From: Eurosta solidaginis
Lineage: Eukaryota; Arthropoda; Insecta; Diptera; Tephritidae
Length of the DNA stretch: 64,000 nucleotides
Assembly: GCF_040869045.1 (NCBI RefSeq)
Contig: NC_090323.1
Span: forward strand, 170,150,083-170,214,082
Direction of reading: 5' to 3'
This document shows, one piece after another, positions 21,316 through 32,483 of the stretch. Numbering within the stretch: the first letter of the stretch is position 1; each line of letters opens with the position of its first letter. Below the pieces are notes generated by a model that searched no databases, was not told the DNA's origin, and worked only from the letters and a program-made list of their open reading frames with translations. The translations under genes and the position numbers were made by a program.

Positions 21316-22359
21316 AAAAGCCCCTTTTCATTAGAGGAGACGTATACTGGTATGTAACTTTCCCTCTGTTTATTCTTCGATAAATTTTTAGGTCATTCAA
21401 TAGAGCACGTTCTTGTGCTTCTAAAGATGTACATATGTAAAGTTTTATAGAAGAAGTAGAACAAAAGTACAAAATAAATCAAAACTTTAAAGAGGCCAAT
21501 ATAAGTTTGCGTTCAAAAACTCACTAATATAATAAATCCATTGAATTTGGATAGGATGGGAAGATATCCTCATATAACCACTTCTAGTCGAAAAATATAT
21601 ATATATATATATTTCAAGTAGATAATATTCACAAGAAAATTACAAGCTAGTTTGTACTGCTTCCTTTTTTGTGTCTTCATATGAAATTGTTGAATACACC
21701 AATAAACCCTACATAAATCTTTAAAATTTATATCTCGTTGAAATCAGAACTGATTTTAGATTTTCCTCAGATAATCCTTTGTATATATAAAATAAAAAAG
21801 AGATACAATTTAAATTTTCGTCGTGTTTTCTAAGATTTCTCTAACATCTCCAAGAATCAATTAACAGTTAATACACTGCGGAAAGCGCAAAATGCCCTCT
21901 TTCTGACAACATAAAAGTTTCGTTGGCTAAACGGAAATAAAGTTATAGGCCAATATATGGATCAATCAATGGACTTGACAAATTGTATAGCGTTTTATTT
22001 TCTGGCAAAAGTTATATTCTAAAAAGCAGATAACGCCTTGACGAGGTATTTCGTTCTTTTTTGAAAATTGTTGCCTGCTCGCAACGCAAAACCGTTACAC
22101 TTTTACCCTGCATAAAACGGCGGTGTGGCATTGCAACTCTGCTAAACTAGCTGATCGTGACAATTTATTTTCGTAACTTCACATATTTTTAGTCGAAGCA
22201 AATTGAAATGAAGGAAATAATTCCTAATGAATTTTTATTATCATTGACAGTGCGTTTGTGAAAATCAGCTAACACACGGGGTAGCCCTTTATGTTCTTTG
22301 CATCCACTATAAATGTTCAAGATTTGCTGGGATAGGAGTAACTGTATTAAGGCTTTACC
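21316..22359. other. No gene seen
   Basis: AT-rich spacer with a short (TA)n run at 21596-21611. No coding or structural signal was found. Confidence 0.5.
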
Positions 22360-22371
22360 ATTTACTTAGGC

Positions 22372-22727
22372 GGCCACCGTGGTGTTATGGTAGAGTGCTC
22401 CGCCTACCACACTGTATGCCCTGGGTTCACACCCCGGGCAAAGCAACATCAAAATTTTAGAAATAAGGGGTTTCAATTAGAAGAAATTTTTTCTAAGCGG
22501 GGTCGCCCCTCGCCAGTGTTTGACAAGTGCTCCGGGTGTATTTCTGCGATGAAAAGCTCTCAGTGAAAACTCATTTGCCTTGCAGATGCCGTTCGGAGTC
22601 GGCATAAAACATGTAGGTCCCGTCCGGCCAATTTGCAGGGAAAATCAAGAGGAGCATGACGCAAATTGGAAGAGAAGGTCGGCCTTAGATCTCTTATCGC
22701 GTTTTACATTTATATTTATTTATTATT
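22372..22727 (+). repeat. tRNA-headed SINE, copy D, with target-site duplication
   Basis: Flanked by a perfect 12-bp duplication ATTTACTTAGGC (22360-22371 and 22728-22739). The head carries an A-box-like GTGGTGTTATGGTAGAGTG and a B-box-like GGGTTCACACCCC, as in RNA polymerase III promoters derived from tRNA. The body is about 250 bp and the end is an AT-rich tail (TTTATATTTATTTATT). The head, tail and duplication together support a SINE spread by LINE machinery. Confidence 0.85.
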
Positions 22728-22739
22728 ATTTACTTAGGC

Positions 22740-23384
22740 AACAATTTATTTCAGAAAATAAAACGCTATTAGACACCAATATAAATGTTACCCGAACTTC
22801 CCGGAAGAATTTTAGTAAACAGAGCTATTTAACATCTGAAAGCTTTTCTAAATTCGAGTCGACGTTTGCTTACTAGGAAAATAATAAGGATAGGGGCAGG
22901 ATCAATTTATAAAGCCTTCTTCTAAAGTTTTTTTATGGTAAATAAAAGTGTAGACAAAATTTTATCAAACGCAAAAATATAGGTCTGTGTTTAACAGCGC
23001 AACAATATAAAGAAAGGGCGTTATATTTTTTTAGTAAAACATCCAAATTTGCAAAACCAATGAAGCCTTTCTTTGAAATTATGTTTCTCTGTCCAGGATG
23101 AGGGGAAAGAATAAACTATTTGATTTCCACATCGTATTTGACCTGTAATCCCAAGTGATAGAAATAAATTCTGACCACTTTTGATTTTCGGTACGTTATC
23201 GACCTTATTTGGGATTCGTCCACGTATAAATAAACAAACAATTGCAAAGAAATGTTGTTTTGAAAATGTATAGCAAAGTGCGTCATTTCATTTGCTAGAA
23301 TATCAATAAATACGGTTGATTTGTTATTTTGATAGAGCAAAATATGTTTGTTCAGCTAATTAAAACAAACAAAAAACAAGTAAG
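22740..23384. other. No gene seen
   Basis: AT-rich DNA. A 74-codon minus-strand frame at 23116-23340 has no recognisable domain. Confidence 0.5.
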
Positions 23385-24183
23385 GATGTCTAAGTTTGGA
23401 AGTAGCCGAATATTATATACTCAGCGTAGATCTAGAAATATTTTGTAATGTTTGATCGGAATAGGGGCGTGGCACCGCCAGCTAAAAAAATTCTCTTAAT
23501 TTCCTCGTACAATAAAACTTGATAAGTGAAATATCATTGATACAAAACTATTTTATCGCTAAGATATAGCTTATTATTATAGTCTACGACCCTTTTAAAC
23601 ATATTTTATATTAAAGTGGGCGTATCCATTTGTTGTAGAAATATTTCCTGCTATAAAGAAATCATAAGTACACAATCTTATTACGATCCTTTAATTTTTC
23701 TTCGAGTTATATGGCTCCCGCCACGAACATTTTCAAAAACTAAAATGTTTTCATTTTTCTCGTTATAATTTTACTTGGAAAACTAACACCATTGATATAA
23801 AGCTCTTTTTGCAAAGATATAACTTATTTTATTCGTCCACGGGCGGTGCCACGCCCATTTTCAAAAAAAAATTCAAGAGTCTTAATATCATTCCAATAAT
23901 CAGTTTTAATGTGTTTTCCAAAACGTTAAATATATAAAAAGTTGGCGTGGTTACCATCCGATTGCCCTTATTTTTAATAGCGATGTGAAATGAGCGCCAA
24001 GAAATCCTTATACCAAATGTCAATATTTTATTCTCAATATTTACTCAAGTTATCGTGTGCACCGACAGAGAGACGGAAGGATGAACTGAAATGGCTAAAT
24101 CAATCCCTTTTTTCATCCTCAGCATTTTGACGTATGGAAGTCTATATTTATCTCAATTCGTTTAAGCCCGTTATGCTACCAAA
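23385..24183 (-). repeat. Dispersed GGCGTGGC-type repeat, copy 1, left part
   Basis: Starts AACAAGTAAGGATGTCTAAG and contains GGGGCGTGGCACCGCC and CGATAACTTG-type blocks in reverse orientation relative to 54925-56865. The right part continues at 27457-27500, after a hAT insertion. It is non-coding. Confidence 0.75.
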
Positions 24184-24589
24184 CAGCGTTGCCATATATT
24201 TTTTTTTCCGAGTCGTCAGATGCCGCCCAAAAAAACGTCAAAAATCGTCATATCTATGGCAAGAACCAGTAACAACCAAAGTTGAGTTAGGACGAAGTTG
24301 GGTTATTACCAGGGGACGTACGATTGTATTCGTCGGAAATCAAAATGAGATCGCCGGATTTCATTCAACAATATTAACTTTAAAAGCGCTTTTCTGAAAA
24401 TTGCCTTTGTTATTTTTTGTTGCCACATCTAATATATAAAATTCTTCTGTCACGGTTTTAGAGGCTTAACTCCTCCGAAACGGCTGAACCGATTCTCATG
24501 AGCATATAGTGAGCATATTGGGTAGGTCTGAGAATCGGCCAAAGTCTACCTTTTTTTTCGCTACGTGCCTAGGGTCTTGAGATCAAAAC

Positions 24590-25430
24590 GTGGACCCTGG
24601 TACCCCTAGAATATGTTTATACAATATGGATATCAAATGAAAGCTGTTGATGAGTGATTCAGTACAGGATAATTTTCATACAACTGGTAGGCTAGGGTCT
24701 CGAGATATAGCCCAAAACGTGGACCCGGGTACCCCTAGAATGTGTTTATTCAATATGGATATCAAATGAAAGCTGTTGATGAGTGCTATAGTACAGGATC
24801 ATTTTCATACAACTGGGAGGCTAGGGTCTCGAGATATATCCCAAAACGTGGACCCGGGTACCCCTAGAATATGTTTATACAATATGGATATAAAATGAAA
24901 ACTGTTGATGAATGTTATAGTACAGGATAATTTTCATACAACTGGGAGGCTAGGGTCTCGAGATATAGCCCAAAACGTGGACCCGGGTACCCCTAGAATG
25001 TGTTTATAGAATATGGATATCAAATGAAAGCTGTTGATGAGTGCTATAGTACAGGATAATTTTCATACAACTGGGAGGCTAGGGTCTCAAGATATAGCCC
25101 AAAACGTGGACCCGGGTACCCCTAGAATGTGTTTATACAATATGGATATCAAATGAAAACTGTTGATGAGTTCTATAGTATAGGATAATTTTCAAACAAC
25201 TGGGAGGCTAGGGTCTCGAGATATAGCCCAAACGTGGACCCGGGTACCCCTAGAATGTGTTTATACAGTATGGATATCAAATGAAAGCTGTATATGAGTG
25301 CTATAGTACAGGATAATTTTCATACAACTGGGGGCTAGGGTCTCGAGATATAGCATAGAACGTGGACCCGGGTACCCCTAGAATGTGTTTATACAAAATG
25401 GATATGTGTGTATTATGGATATCAAATGAA
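24590..25430 (+). repeat. 129-bp tandem repeat array
   Basis: The word ACCCCT of GGGTACCCCTAGAATGTG starts at 24602, 24731, 24860, 24989, 25118, 25246 and 25374, giving a period of 128-129 bp. Each unit holds ATATGGATATCAAATGAAAG and GGGTCTCGAGATATAG. Similarity between units is very high. Confidence 0.9.
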
Positions 25431-25635
25431 AGCTGTTGCTGAGAGCTCTAAAACTCATTATGATATCCGATTTAGTCGCATCAACCTGGCAAAACTGATA
25501 AATATGCATGCGAAGCCATAATAAAGACAAGAATTAATAATACCCACACACGTATTTACACACGTCCTATTCGATTTGCCTGAAATTTCGTATATAAATT
25601 TGCCTATATTAGTATTTACGATGCTTTTTTCCGGG

Positions 25636-25920
25636 AGGTATACCAGAGACGAACTGGGACTGGGATTAGGTCTGGGACTGGGACTGAGACTGAGACTCGG
25701 AGTGGGACTGGGACTGAGACTCGGAATGGGAGTTGAACAAAATACATACCACCCTCTGGGACTGGCAATAAGAGATGAAGAAGAAGGAGAAAAACTTGAG
25801 AGAAGAGAAAAGAGAGAAGGAGACTGAGAAAGAGATAGAATGAGACGAAGATGGAGATGAAGCGAAAAAGACAGAGGGAGGAGTGAATAAAAAGATTAGG
25901 AAAAAGTGTAGAGGGTTAGG
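25636..25920 (+). repeat. GGGACT/GAGACT minisatellite and purine-rich tract
   Basis: Hexamer-type repeats (GGACTGGGACTGAGACT variants) at 25648-25735, then a GA-rich strand to about 25920. The 83-codon frame across it is a simple-sequence artefact. Confidence 0.8.
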
Positions 25921-26259
25921 GCAGAGTTAGACGGAAAAATCTTATTAAAATGTATCCAGATAGGCCAAATTTAGGGCAGAACAACGTCTGCCGGATCTGC
26001 TAGTACAACATATAAAATCATTTTTAATTAATTTCGTTTTCTTTTATAAATAACAAAAACGTCTTAAAGGATAAATTTTGTATTACATACAAGAGGTAGT
26101 TGTTTTCACAATTATTTTGCTTTTGTTTTTTTTTGAGCGCAAATTGAACCTCGCATAAACTCTCATATCATTTTAGTTTCTTAGTTATACATTTTCGTGT
26201 TCATTTTTTTTGCATATTTATTTGCGGTTCAATATTATGACAGGAAAAGTTATTCAATT

Positions 26260-27310
26260 TTAAATTTGGGTTAGCAATATTCCTTTTAATGTATCAGTTT
26301 CCAAATGGTTTCGAGTTTTTGTTTTGTTTAAATTTATTTTAGAAAAAAATCGTTCTACATTCGCTGAAGAGTGTGGCAAGCACATTAGATCTGCAACGAA
26401 TGCACATAAATTAAATTCTAAAAACTATAATTTCCTATACTCGCTATCAATATCCTGCACAATTTTCTGATCGATTGTGTGCGAAAAACGTGGCAAGACC
26501 ATATGCAAAGAATCAATTTTTTTCCAGCAACTTTTTTGGGATCCATGAAACTTAAGTTTTGTAGAACAACATTGTTAAAATCAAAAAAAGTCTTTATATA
26601 TTTGAATACATATTATGTACTTGAAGTCCCTCACTCTGGCAAATTTTATTAACTTTATTAATATTTTGAAGGATATACTTCAGGAAGGAGATATAAATTT
26701 CATTCATATCATCCAAGTAATCAAGAATGGGTTTTTGTTGAAATAAAAAGGCGTGCGAGATCTTCAAGTGCAAAAACGGAAGAAAGTTTTTATTATATCC
26801 CAGAAGAAGTAAAAACAAAAAGAAAGGTGGCATACATTTCGACAGCTGGTGGAAGTAAGAAGTATTGTACATATAATAGCTAAGACTCTGTTCACAACAT
26901 TTTTGCACTGTCTATTTTGGCAACATTAACAGCGAAGTTAAAAAATATTTTTAATGGCTCTGAGTTTGGCATGGATGTAACATCTTTTTTGGCTGCAATT
27001 CCAATAGCACAATTATATTTTTCAATTGAGTAGGTAATTCTCTGCGAACTATTGGAAACGTTATTATATACATTGCGCACCAATGTTTCTACACTGCTGG
27101 GTAGCATTAAGCAGGCATACGAATAGCAAAGCGCCAAAGAATGACATATACATTTAAAAGTAATTAAGTTAGGAATTTGTTTTTCAAAATTCGGGCGACC
27201 GAATGCTTCGAGCTGGTCATGTTATTAGCTCCGTCTGCAGCAAAAGTTAGCATATTTTTAGTATAAGGTATACAATGTTCAATAAAGCTTGTATTTCAAT
27301 TTTAAATATA
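26260..27310 (-). pseudogene. hAT transposase C-terminal half, degraded
   Basis: From 27310 on the minus strand: IPYTKNMLTFAADGANNM, SSKHSVARILKNKF, and after a frameshift CICHSLALCYSYACLMLPSS and VETLVRNVYNNVSNSSQR. Near the end: MCLPHSSANVERFFSKINL and KTKTRNHLETDTLKGILL with a stop at 26260. The last part is the hAT dimerisation domain. Several frameshifts and stops lie between these blocks. The catalytic N-terminal region and zinc finger are missing. It encodes the transposase expected for the element bounded by CAGCGTTG. Confidence 0.8.
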
Positions 27311-27456
27311 TGTAATTTCTTGGTGTTTGAATATTTAAAATAAATCTTACATAGAAGGCAGGCTTAAATCGTCATTTTTCATTACAAATCCGTCCAAGCG
27401 TCATTCTAGTTGAAAATCGTCAAAATGACTACGGCGTCGTCAATCTGTCAACGCTG

Positions 27457-27500
27457 CTACCAAAGTTAATACAGTCTGTGTGCAAAGAACCCTGAGTATA
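27457..27500 (-). repeat. Dispersed repeat copy 1, right part
   Basis: Continues the repeat interrupted at 24183: after the duplicated CTACCAAA comes GTTAATACAGTCTGTG and CTGAGTATAT, which aligns with the end of the copy at 54925 (reverse complement ACTTAATATACTCTGTGAGC, ACTGAGTATA). Confidence 0.65.
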
Positions 27501-27648
27501 TCAAGATTGACCTTGAGTAGCTTTAATTTAAATTTAGATGTATTTTTGTTATTTCAAATTCCTGGAATCTCTCTTTACACGTCTCCGTCTCAAAATAAAC
27601 TCGGTGTACTTTATAGTTAAAAAGTGGTAGAAAAGGTTTTAAAATATA

Positions 27649-28320
27649 ATGAATCTACGAAATAAATTTGTGGTGCTGTTTAATCTGCTTTGCTGCATTT
27701 TAAGCTATACGAATGCGGAATATCGCATGATACATGGCATGGAGATAGATATAAGGGACAGCCTACATACAGTGGCAATATTCAAAGGAAGTACCTATAA
27801 CTGCGTTGGGTCCATAATCAGTATTAAATCGGTAGTTACAGTAGCGCATTGCGTAAGGTATAATCCTGAGGATATCATCGTACTAGCCGGTATAACCAAT
27901 TTGAAATCACATGTAGCGCTCCAACACTGTGTGGAGGAAATACATGCTCATCCTTCTGTGGATATAGCAGTGGTTAAAGTGACTCCATCCTTTGAAGACA
28001 ATGCTAGAGCAAAGATAATAGAACTTTGCCAGGATCAAACACCACGGAGAAAATTTCTTCAGATTAGTGGATGGGCTTCATCATCTAGAAGCAGCGTAGA
28101 TCCTCATCCTATTCTCCGAACTCATTGGGTGGAAATATATCAATATGCAGGAACAACCTTGTCTACTGAAGAATGTTTGTCGTTTGGAGCTACTGGAGCA
28201 GGAGGCGTCTTCAATAATCGACTTTGTGCGGTCGCACAAGGTTTCAAGTACGGTTCTCCGGATATATATATAGATGTAACAAATCCAAGCGTTAAAGAAT
28301 TCATAATATCCAAAATGTAA
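27649..28320 (+). CDS. Secreted trypsin-fold serine protease homologue, catalytic Ser lost
   Basis: 223 residues in one exon. Residues 1-23 look like a signal peptide (FVVLFNLLCCILSYTNA). A possible activation site is R26-MIHG, where active trypsins have R-IVGG. His67 (TVAHC) and Asp105 (SVDIAVVKV) are kept, with the Cys52-Cys68 pair around His. The segment that should be GDSGG reads GATGAGG (residues 180-186), so Thr182 stands where the nucleophilic Ser would be and the preceding Asp is Ala. It is shorter than a typical trypsin (about 245-255), mostly before this segment. It ends in YGSPDIYIDVTNPSVKEFI, a normal S1 C-terminus. An AATAAA is at 28491. Hydrolysis is unlikely; a non-catalytic secreted role would fit known serine protease homologues, but the partner is unknown. 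The start is the first ATG before the signal peptide. Confidence 0.8.
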   Translation: MNLRNKFVVLFNLLCCILSYTNAEYRMIHGMEIDIRDSLHTVAIFKGSTYNCVGSIISIKSVVTVAHCVRYNPEDIIVLAGITNLKSHVALQHCVEEIHAHPSVDIAVVKVTPSFEDNARAKIIELCQDQTPRRKFLQISGWASSSRSSVDPHPILRTHWVEIYQYAGTTLSTEECLSFGATGAGGVFNNRLCAVAQGFKYGSPDIYIDVTNPSVKEFIISKM

Positions 28321-28869
28321 CTGAGGGGTGTTATTTTACATTGACTGTTGATTGGAATATTACCCTAACACGACTGAGCGCCGAATTTCGAAGCATTTTG
28401 AGATTAGGCGTTTTCGAAACAGCAGTTGAAATATGGTGATATTCCGCTCAGCAGTCGAAATGATGATATATTTTCCTTGTAACATGTATCAATAAAGAGT
28501 TATAATTGTCTGTAAATAAATAATTTTTATTGTATGCAATGAAAGTGTGACGCATGTAAATGAATTAAGTTGTGAGAGCAAACTTTGATCACAACTTTAA
28601 AGTTCCCTCGTGTATGAATAGATCATCAGATGAAAACGAAATTGCGGTGATCATTCCCTGACAAACTCCGTGTAAAACAGCTGCTCAAACGAATTCTATG
28701 GAAGTCAATCTAATAAGTAAGTAAGTATAACGACACCAAAGCCCACCAATTAGTTTTTGGTTTTCCGACATATTCATAATCTATACACTTTTGTGTTGGC
28801 GAATTTATTCAGGTTTTGGGGATTGTATTTTTTGTTTTGAAATTTTTCGTTTTTTCTATTTTATGAAGT
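28321..28869 (+). other. 3' flank of the protease gene, no other gene
   Basis: Contains AATAAA at 28491-28496, about 170 bases after the stop, a plausible polyadenylation signal. The rest up to the LINE fragment is AT-rich. Confidence 0.5.
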
Positions 28870-29430
28870 TATGACATTTTTTAGGTTTATTTCCGGATCA
28901 GCACAGTATACCGCAGACCCTACTCCTTCCACTACTTTGCAACCATCTGTGTACACATGTATCGCCTCGTCCGGCATTTGTGCACCCTTGCGCCAACCGT
29001 CCACTTCTATTGTGGCCTTAAAATCTCCCTCGAAGCGCATATAGGGAATCAGGTAGCCTGTTCGTCTTGTGATTGATGACGCTATACTACTATGGCCATA
29101 TGGTCGGCGCTCAAGCTGCCCCGAGGCACCGAGCCTGGTTGCGGTTGTTAATGCTTTGTTCTTTGCTACCAGGTCTACAGGTACAATGTGCAGAATGGCA
29201 TACAGTGCAGCCGTCGGGGTTGTCTTCAGGGCTCCCGTAAAGCTAAGCATCGATAGTCTGCATACCCCTTCTAATTTTTTGAGGTATGTTGGTTTTTGTG
29301 TGCATTTCCACCAAACAAGAACTCCATAGTATAGAATAGGGCTTACGATCGCTGTAAAAACCCAATGAGAAAGAGAGGGCGATAAGCACCACGTACACCC
29401 CAGCATTCTTTTACATGAATAGAGTGCCGT
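28870..29430 (-). pseudogene. LOA-like LINE fragment, RT end and RNase H start
   Basis: A 181-codon open frame on the minus strand (28861-29406) nearly identical to 33500-34030 of the large LINE on the plus strand: MLGCTWCLSPSLSHWVF, SPILYYGVLVWWK, TGALKTTPTAALYAI, then YTDGCKVVEGVG of RNase H (Ser-to-Cys change relative to the other copy). It ends abruptly inside RNase H. It is a truncated, inverted neighbour of the larger copy. Confidence 0.85.
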
Positions 29431-30030
29431 TGAGCCAATATAAATTTATCTATGATTAAGTGAAAATATGGTTACGAATTGGCCGTTATGAGTATGGCAA
29501 GTTTTCCAGGGTCTTTAAAGAGGCGATATTTTACCAAAATAGGAGTTTACTTTGGAAATAGTTTTCGCTGGATGTCGCACTGGTCGGGCTTTTTAGAAAA
29601 CTCTCGGAAAGCGGTGCCACTATTAAAAAACATTTGGCGCGTTTTACCTCCAAGGAACCCTCACTAGGTTAGGCACCTTGTCGTTGGTATGAGGACTTAG
29701 CCGAACTCCATAGCGCCCGACAATGAGGCGGAGCTGTTTAGGACTGACATCTACGCCGTTTCGCCTCATAGGCGGGCGGTGGGATATCGGTGACCAAGAA
29801 CTGCCAGCCCCCTAATCCAGGGTGTTATGCGGACCGTGACTATTGGACGATTTACAGCCAGTGGATAAATTCGGCTGTATTCGAACGGAGCCTTCCCGAT
29901 ACCTGGCCACCTGGGGAAGTATTGATAGCCTTACCACAGTAAGGGGCGCTGCTGTGGCTGACGGTTCTTTTCCCGTATTTTATACTGGACCGCTGAGCCC
30001 GCCTTGTCGGGCAGGTGGTCGTACGACCAA

Positions 30031-31346
30031 GATGAACGACTCATTACCTAATTGTAATAAGGACGATGATAAGAGGAGGACTGAGTCGCAAGCCAAGGAC
30101 GACAAATACGCATTAATCGATGCGTCGGACTCGGGGAGCGAGAGTAGTGCTGATTCAATGAACCCCGTGTTAGAGAAGCACACAAATGAAAACGGAGTAG
30201 AAGAGTGGAGAAGGGTACGGAGCAGAGGAAGTAAAAGAGCTCTCTCTTGCAGTACCGAGCAGCACTAAGAATTGTACAACGCTTGAGAGCAGCGGTCGAC
30301 CCAAAAGAAGTGGAGATCGAAAGCTTAGAATGGGCCCATGAGGCGGTAGAAGTAGGTCGAGGGCATTTCGAAAGGTTTGCTACGAGAAACCCTCTGTTCC
30401 ATAACCGGTTCGTGGAGGCAGGAGCGTCGAATGGCAGAATGAAGGGGCAACCTTCGGCGGAAGGGGACAAGCCTGCCTTCAAGAGGCAGAAAGGACCCAG
30501 TCCCAGTCGCATAGATAAGACAAATAGGCCCAAAGCTGTAATACAGATGGGCCCCAATAGCGAGGTAGCAAATACCTTGAAAGCTGCGAGTCAGAGGGAA
30601 GTTCCAACTACGGAGGTGCTAAAGGGAGTTAACGCTAAGAATCCGGGTTTCTCGGAGGTACCAAAGGAAGATAACACTAAAACTCCGACTTTTCCCGAGA
30701 AGATGAGTAATGTGGTCACTGACTGTGGCGCTGACTGATCGTAGCAGTCCTTATTATTATCTTAATGCTTAAGATGATGCGGGAACAACCAAGTAAGTCC
30801 CTTCCAACCTTTGATTCGGGGGGATGGTATAATGGTGTGAATATGATAGCGTGCGACAACATCGCGAGGTGGCGGTGGCTGGACAAAGTGGTTCCAAACT
30901 TCCAAAGGCAAGGCACGAACGCGCGGTTTGAGGTGGTGGATAAAGCGCAAATCCCCACGGTACAAAAAGTTAAGGTATGGATACCATGCGTGATGAAGTC
31001 GGAGGATACACTGCGACTTCTGCAGAATCAGAATCCGATCATACCGACACAGGATTGGGGGGTAGCCGACGTCACCACGAAGGTGTTAGAAGAGGACAAA
31101 CCGCCAAATGGTGCTGTGACTCGCACAGAGGACACCCGGCACAACAGTTACGAGAGGCTGAAGGGGACCTCGAATACTCTAAACCAAAACGGCAAGGGGA
31201 GGACGACGACGTCACGACGAAAGTGCTTGAGGGGGACAAACAGCCCAATGGTGCTGCGAGACCTACAGATAAACCTCCAATACAGTAAAGTGGCGTCGAG
31301 CGAACTCCCCCAACCCCTGAGGAGGGTTCGTGTGACGTGGCGCTGA
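30031..31346 (+). pseudogene. LINE ORF1 with DUF4780-like domain
   Basis: Starts about 30031 (MNDSLPNCNKDDDKRRTESQ), acidic and low complexity, then a helical part (VQRLRAAVDPKEVEIESLEW, HEAVEVGRGHFERF) in another frame. The C-terminal domain (30800-31080) reads GGWYNGVNMIACDNIARWRW, FEVVDKAQIPTVQKVKVW and LRLLQNQNPIIPTQDW. That pattern fits the DUF4780 RNA-binding-like domain common in ORF1 of these LINEs, and the LINE at 47.7-48.2 kb has the same domain. At least three frame changes occur. Confidence 0.7.
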
Positions 31347-32480
31347 TCCAGGAGCCGTGGCTGTTATCGGGAGGAAAGGTTTTGGACTCTTAGCGCGCGC
31401 GGGTTTGGCATTTACTAGGCGCAAACGGCAGGACGGGTGCGAGCTGCAGTAATGGTAAAGAAACAGCTGCATTCATATACGTATGCTGCCTAATTACACT
31501 ACTGAGGACCTCGTAGTGGTGGCCGTTGAGCAAAAGAATAAGCAGCTTTTTATCCTGGCATCCTGCTACATGGCCCATATGCGGAGATTCCACCGATGGA
31601 GTGCAAAAGGCTAGTGCAGGAGGAAGGGCGCAAAGGGTGATTGGTCATAGGCGCACATGCAAATGCGCACCACAATGCGTGGGGAGGGGCAGATACGAAC
31701 GAGCGAGGCGAATCTCTATTTTGTTACATCCAGCAAACCAATTTGCAGATAGCAAACAGGGGAAATGTCCCTACATACATTGGTCCAACATCCAGCAATG
31801 TTCTGGATATTACATAGAGCTCCGAGCGTAATATATCAAGGTATGAATGGATGGTTCTTGATATATCAGCTTCAGCATCCCCCTAAAGAGGGTATAGAAG
31901 GGAGGAACCTTTAGAAACCCTAGGGCAACGAACTGGACTAAATTTCAGAAACAGGTAGAAACAAAACTGGGACAACCCAAAGAGATTGCCAATGTGGAGG
32001 AACTGGGGGAGTCGAATGAATTCCTAACAAAGACGCTTATGACTGCGTATAACAAAGCCTGCAGAAAGAAGATTTAGAGGAAAAGGAAAGCCGTCATGGT
32101 GGAGCAATGAGCTGAGTCTTCTATGAAGACAGGTAAAAGAAATGTTTAAGCTCTCAAAGACCGCGGAAAGCGAAGCGAGTCGGGACGAGTACAGGGATCT
32201 ACTGAGGATCTACAAGGTTGAAATTTCCAGGGCGAAGAGAATTTTATGGAAAAGTTTCTGTACGGACATAGAGTGCTCCAGCGAAACAGCACGGTTGAAA
32301 AAAGTCCTAGAAAGGGGAAACATAGTCCAGGGACTAGTAAAGAAAGAGAACATGGCATGGTTACGTAATAGTGAGGAATCCATTGAGGCGCTTTTTGACA
32401 CACATTTCCCATTGGGCGATGGTTTAGAAGAGCCAGCAGACATCACTCACACTTCAATCACGGAGCGGGTAGTACTGGGC
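31320..32480 (+). pseudogene. LINE endonuclease region, heavily damaged
   Basis: Only patches of the apurinic-type endonuclease remain: CDVALIQEPWLLSGG near 31335, then LVVAVEQKN and LASCYMAH around 31510-31575, in alternating frames. The stretch to 32480 leads into RT (IVQGLVKKENMAWLRNSEES at about 32320) and is open in one frame from 32142. No catalytic residue after the QEP box is confidently placed. Confidence 0.6.
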
Positions 32481-32483
32481 TAG

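Larger units (their letters stand above)
24428..26003 (+). mobile_element. Non-autonomous Helitron
   Basis: Begins TCTAATATATAAAATTCTTC and ends CTGCCGGATCTGCTAG, inserted between A (24427) and T (26004), as expected for Helitrons (5' TC, 3' CTRR, A/T target). The 5' part includes AACGGCTGAACCGATTCTCA, a motif I associate with arthropod Helitrons. The interior is a 129-bp tandem array (24590-25430) followed by G/A-rich simple repeats. It has no Rep/helicase gene. Confidence 0.8.
24184..27456 (-). mobile_element. hAT element with 8-bp target-site duplication
   Basis: Termini CAGCGTTG..CAACGCTG. The flanks are identical 8-mers CTACCAAA (24176-24183 and 27457-27464), the hallmark length for hAT. 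Subterminal CGTCA words are frequent at both ends. A degenerate transposase lies on the minus strand (26260-27310). A Helitron occupies 24428-26003 inside. Without it the element is about 1.7 kb, so the transposase N-terminal half has been lost. Confidence 0.9.

Noticed and set aside
22372..22445. Functional tRNA gene
   Set aside because: The A- and B-box-like parts are present but the sequence continues into a SINE body, has target-site duplications and recurs in diverged copies; no complete cloverleaf was seen.
25576..25827. 83-codon frame rich in Gly-Leu repeats
   Set aside because: Translation of a GGGACT-type minisatellite inside a Helitron.
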